Origin: Asaia bogorensis
GTDB lineage: Bacteria > Pseudomonadota > Alphaproteobacteria > Reyranellales > Reyranellaceae
Assembly (NCBI GenBank): GCA_945889625.1
Contig: CAMDCE010000037.1
Span: 1 to 50,041 of the forward strand
Direction: 5' to 3'
Length of the DNA: 50,041 nt
In this document: positions 47,441 through 50,041 of the stretch, in pieces
Numbering within the stretch: position 1 is the first letter of the stretch
How the letters are laid out: the number at the start of each line of letters is the position of its first letter
Position numbers and translations under genes: made by a program
Notes under the pieces: generated by a model
Databases searched by the model: none
What the model saw: only the letters and a program-made list of their open reading frames with translations
Told to the model about the DNA's origin: nothing

Positions 47441-48834
47441 CACCTGCCCCCAGAGCTGCTGCTGGTGCCAACGCCGATCCAGCGAGAACCGACCTCGTTA
47501 TAATACCTCTCTTCGTCATAATATTCGACCGGCAAGCCCAGTGTGCGTGCCGTCAGGCGGCCGATGCCGGCCAGAACACCGTAATAGGCCACCTGCACAT
47601 CGCGGCGCGCCTGGATCAGGCTGACCTGCGAATTCAGCAGCTCCTGCTCGGCGTTCAACACATCGAGCGTGGTCCGCGAGCCGACCAGGGCTTCCTGGCG
47701 CACGCCGTTGAGGGCGACTTCGTTGGCCCGCACCTGGGCCTCGAACGAGGTCACGCGCGAGCGCGCCGCATCGAGCTGGCGCCAGGCGCGGATGACGTTC
47801 TCCGCCACCGCCCGCCGCGCGCTGTCGAGTTCATTGCGCCGCTGGCCGACGAGTTCCTTGGCCTGCCGCACGATCGACCATTCGCTGCCATTCTGATAGA
47901 TCGGCACCGACGCCTGCAGGCGAACGCCATACTGGTAATACTGATCGGTCGGAACCTGGACGTCCTGCTGATACTGGACGTAGCCCACGAGGTTCACTTG
48001 GGGCAGCAGGGTTGCGATGGCGCTGTTGACGCCATAGCTCGCGGCGGTGATGCGCTGCTGTGCGGCGATCGAGCGTGGCCCGAAGTCCATGGCGAGGGCA
48101 ACACTCTCGTCCTCGCTGCTCGGCAGGGCGCCGACCAGGGGAATCTCGCCGAGCTTGCCCGGTCGCTGCCCGATGGTGCGCTGGAAGGCCGCCTCGTCGA
48201 TGCGTACCTGCGCCTCGGCCAGCACCAGGTCGGCCTTGCCACCCTCGAGCCGCGCCTCGGACTGCGAGACGTCGGTGATGGTGAGTTCGCCGACACGGAA
48301 GCGCTCGCGCGTCGCGTCGAGCTGCTGCACGAGGACGCGAACGTTGTTCTTGCGCACGTCGACGATGCCGACGTCTCGCACCAGATCGGCATACGATGTC
48401 ACGGCGGACAACAGGACATTCTGCTCGGTGTCGGCAAGCGAGGCGCGCTGGGCCTGGATGTTGGCCTGCGCGGTCTTGGTGTCGGCAACGGTCTTGCCGC
48501 CGCGGAAGATCGGCTGGGTGGCCTGGATCAGCGACGTGCGGCCGTTCAGGGCGTAGTAGCTGTTCGCGCGCAGGACCGGCAGCGAATCGGCCTCGATCCT
48601 GTTGAGCTCGAACGAGAACGTCACCTTCGGCCGCCAGTTCGCGGTCGCCTGCGCCAGCGTCTCGTCGGTCTGCCGCAGCAGCGCCCGGCTGGCCAGGAGG
48701 TCAGGATTGCTGTTGTAGGTCCACGACATCGCCTCGATCAGGCTCTGCGACCACGCCGTGGCAGCACCCGACCCAACCGCAAGCGCACAGACTAACGCTG
48801 CGCAGGCGTGCCTTGACGCGGGTCGGATACGCAT
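47440..48834 (-). CDS. tolC: TolC-family outer-membrane efflux channel
   Basis: A 464-residue outer-membrane channel subunit with a signal peptide ending AWSQS near residue 31. Two OEP repeats with long alpha-hairpins are visible; typical motifs are GRTSLIQATQPIFRGGKT and YGVRLQASVPIYQNGSEWS, and the equivalent of the hairpin tip lies in QEALVGSRTTLDVLNAEQELL. It forms a trimer that completes drug-efflux or type I secretion systems. No inner-membrane partner is encoded here. It stands between the pcm-like gene and popZ, the usual alphaproteobacterial place. Confidence 0.95.
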   Translation of the reverse strand: MRIRPASRHACAALVCALAVGSGAATAWSQSLIEAMSWTYNSNPDLLASRALLRQTDETLAQATANWRPKVTFSFELNRIEADSLPVLRANSYYALNGRTSLIQATQPIFRGGKTVADTKTAQANIQAQRASLADTEQNVLLSAVTSYADLVRDVGIVDVRKNNVRVLVQQLDATRERFRVGELTITDVSQSEARLEGGKADLVLAEAQVRIDEAAFQRTIGQRPGKLGEIPLVGALPSSEDESVALAMDFGPRSIAAQQRITAASYGVNSAIATLLPQVNLVGYVQYQQDVQVPTDQYYQYGVRLQASVPIYQNGSEWSIVRQAKELVGQRRNELDSARRAVAENVIRAWRQLDAARSRVTSFEAQVRANEVALNGVRQEALVGSRTTLDVLNAEQELLNSQVSLIQARRDVQVAYYGVLAGIGRLTARTLGLPVEYYDEERYYNEVGSRWIGVGTSSSSGGR

Positions 48835-48941
48835 CGAACGAGCCTCATAGGTGAACGCGGATAACTCAACATGCAGCCTATCATCTGAGGAATAGGCAGT
48901 GGTAGTCCCTTAACTGACCCCGAAATGCAGCCGCCGTGCGT

Positions 48942-49601
48942 TCAGAAGGTGAAGCGCGGAGGTGGCGCGAAGCCCGGCAGGACCGGCGAGCCGGCATCGA
49001 ACAGCGGCCGGCCCGAGGTGACGCCGCCCTGCTTGACCACGAGCTGTGCCACGCCGAGCGCGCCGGAAGGGCCGGCCAGGACAGTTGCCAGGCGCCCGCC
49101 CTCTGCGAGCTGGTCGAGGATGGCCTGCGGAATCTGCTGCACCGCGCCCTCGATCAGAACGACGTCGTAGGGAGCCGTGCCCGGCGCGCCGTCCTCGAGC
49201 TTGCCTGTAACCCTTGCGACGTTGCCGACGCCCAATTCCTTGAGGATCCGGTCGGCCGAACCAGCGAGCACGGGGTTGCTTTCGACCGCCGTCACCGATT
49301 TCACCAGCCGCGCCAGGAGCGCCGCGCCGTAGCCGCGCCCGGACGCCACGACCAGGGCGCGATCTTCGGCGTGCGGCTGCAGGGCCTGGATCAGCCGGGC
49401 CAGTACCATGGGCTCCATCAGAAAGCGGCCGCTGCCGAGCGGCACGTCGTCGTCGGCATAGGCCACGGAACGCACGGCTTCGGGCAGGAAGCGCTCGCGA
49501 GGCAGCTCGCCGATCGCCGCCAGAAGCGGCGCGCTGGTCACCCGGTTGGGCCGGAGCTGGCCGTCGATCATGTTGCGACGCGCGAGCGTGAAATCCGTCA
49601 T
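48942..49601 (-). CDS. Protein-L-isoaspartate O-methyltransferase family protein
   Basis: A 219-residue Rossmann methyltransferase of the PCMT family. The N-terminal ARRNMIDGQLRPNRVTSAPLLAAIGELPRERFLPE is characteristic of the alphaproteobacterial branch. SAM motif I is ALVVASGRGYGAALLA instead of the typical EIGTGSGYQ form, and the post-I acidic residue is present in VTAVESN. Repair of isoaspartate is uncertain for this branch, which is tied in synteny to tolC. The frame is open upstream, but the ATG at 49601 with GGGGT before it gives the family length and lies just downstream of a good promoter. Confidence 0.87.
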   Translation of the reverse strand: MTDFTLARRNMIDGQLRPNRVTSAPLLAAIGELPRERFLPEAVRSVAYADDDVPLGSGRFLMEPMVLARLIQALQPHAEDRALVVASGRGYGAALLARLVKSVTAVESNPVLAGSADRILKELGVGNVARVTGKLEDGAPGTAPYDVVLIEGAVQQIPQAILDQLAEGGRLATVLAGPSGALGVAQLVVKQGGVTSGRPLFDAGSPVLPGFAPPPRFTF

Positions 49602-49625
49602 AAGCTGACCCCAAATGGTGCGGTG

Positions 49626-49655
49626 TATATAGGCGTTGGCCGCCGACAGCGTCAA
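49626..49655 (-). promoter_or_regulatory. Sigma-70-type promoter for pcm-tolC-popZ
   Basis: On the minus strand TTGACG (49655-49650) and TATATA (49631-49626) are separated by 18 bases. Transcription would begin near 49619, giving a leader of under 20 bases with the ribosome site GGGGT before the ATG at 49601. Confidence 0.6.
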
Positions 49656-49702
49656 AGGACGGTTGGGCGCGGGGTCATCCTGCACTCCTGGTCGCGGCCA
49701 GC

Positions 49703-49732
49703 TTGACCGGCCTTGGCGGGCATGCGTATAGC
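49703..49732 (+). promoter_or_regulatory. Sigma-70-type promoter for tRNA-Cys
   Basis: TTGACC (49703-49708) and TATAGC (49727-49732) are 18 bases apart. The expected start near 49739 lies about a dozen bases before the mature tRNA 5' end, as is usual for tRNA genes. It is divergent from the pcm promoter. Confidence 0.6.
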
Positions 49733-49750
49733 ACCGCCCGCTCCTCGCGC

Positions 49751-49824
49751 GGCCTGGTGGCAGAGTGGCTATGCAGCGGACTGCAAATCCGCGTATGCCG
49801 GTTCGATTCCGGCCCAGGCCTCCA
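49751..49824 (+). tRNA. tRNA-Cys (GCA anticodon)
   Basis: A 74-base tRNA gene. The acceptor stem GGCCTGG pairs with CCAGGCC (49814-49820), followed by discriminator T and an encoded CCA (49822-49824). The anticodon stem GCGGA/TCCGC encloses the loop CTGCAAA, giving anticodon GCA for cysteine. The T arm is GCCGG-TTCGATT-CCGGC. The gene reads towards the right-hand AT-rich flank. Confidence 0.95.
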
Positions 49825-50041
49825 CTACCTTCAGTTGTATTTCTCTTTAGACCTCAAACAAATCTGGCCGCTTCGTTCGCGAAACTCATTTAAATTCGGC
49901 CATATTTTTAGCTCAAGGTACAACCTGTTGTTGTGCACTTTCGAAGCGCATTGCGACTTTGGGGCTGATTTGGACTAAAGTTGGATTGTGATCGCGAGTG
50001 GCGGGGCCGTGGCCCCGGAATCGGCGGCGGTCACGGGCCTA
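49825..50041. other. AT-rich flank after tRNA-Cys, no gene seen
   Basis: From 49825 to about 49990 the composition falls well below that of the rest of the window, with tracts such as TTTAAATTCGG and ATATTTTTAG. GC content rises again at about 50000, where a GGGGCC/GGCCCC hairpin occurs (50003-50016). An open frame at 49703-49978 runs through the tRNA and is not a gene. The region may begin an island downstream of the tRNA, but only 217 bases are visible. Confidence 0.45.

Noticed and set aside
44139..47624. Plus-strand open frame of 1161 codons opposite valS and popZ
   Set aside because: It is antisense to two clearly identified genes, has low-complexity Arg/His/Gln-rich composition and no domain. 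Long antisense frames are a by-product of GC-rich third codon positions.
49703..49978. 91-codon plus-strand frame through the tRNA gene
   Set aside because: It begins at the tRNA promoter and reads through the tRNA-Cys gene, with no ribosome site or recognisable product.

Overview
The window is a GC-rich stretch of an alphaproteobacterial chromosome, free of recognisable insertion sequences, integrases or CRISPR arrays. The lineage is inferred from gene order. The order pcm-like, tolC, popZ (DUF2497), valS, and the divergent block recG / sdhE-mfd, are arrangements I know from Alphaproteobacteria. The many catabolic and transport genes (Bug receptor, peptide ABC importer, CoA-transferase, MHS symporter) fit a free-living heterotroph such as a Reyranella- or Rhodospirillales-like organism. 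That finer placement is a guess.

Layout. 1-563: the start of an unrecognised minus-strand gene that runs off the left edge. 881-4261: a packed plus-strand cassette (SDR oxidoreductase, MFS transporter, FrnE/DsbA-like protein, TetR regulator) with operator-like palindromes before the first and last gene. 4092-10082: mfd and sdhE facing recG. 10185-19025: a minus-strand run that reads, in transcription order, as CoxD-like MoxR ATPase, CoxE-like VWA protein, split XdhC (two genes), a molybdopterin-binding/nucleotidyltransferase fusion, SufS-type desulfurase and SufU-type sulfur acceptor, then a DUF4139 exported protein. 19143-21309: SDR plus amidase. 21444-25241: a minus-strand run of thioesterase, DUF1007, NicO metal exporter, EamA transporter and PrpB-like lyase. 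25351-29125: parE, a small exported protein and pyrD. 29129-38180: Bug receptor, ilvD and a five-gene oligopeptide ABC importer. 38494-43269: EamA transporter, class III CoA-transferase, MHS symporter, PhyH dioxygenase and a GNAT. 43564-49601: GNAT, valS, popZ, tolC and a pcm-like gene. 49751-49824: tRNA-Cys(GCA), followed by an AT-rich flank.

The most interesting unit is 12283-19025. It has the parts needed to mature a xanthine-oxidase/CO-dehydrogenase-family molybdoenzyme: a MoxR/VWA pair, XdhC, molybdenum-cofactor nucleotidylation and a sulfur donor/acceptor pair. No structural hydroxylase gene is present in the window. Stop and start codons of neighbours overlap or lie within a few bases throughout, except at one junction (CoxD/CoxE) that holds a strongly structured palindromic element. 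My inference is a trans-acting molybdenum-cofactor sulfuration island whose SufS/SufU pair may be dedicated to the cofactor rather than to general Fe-S assembly.

Four different palindromic intergenic elements are present (17889-18078, 21318-21425, 30102-30170, 38317-38404). One of them supplies the start codon of the Bug receptor gene. All functional statements rest on motif recognition by eye; no database search was possible.
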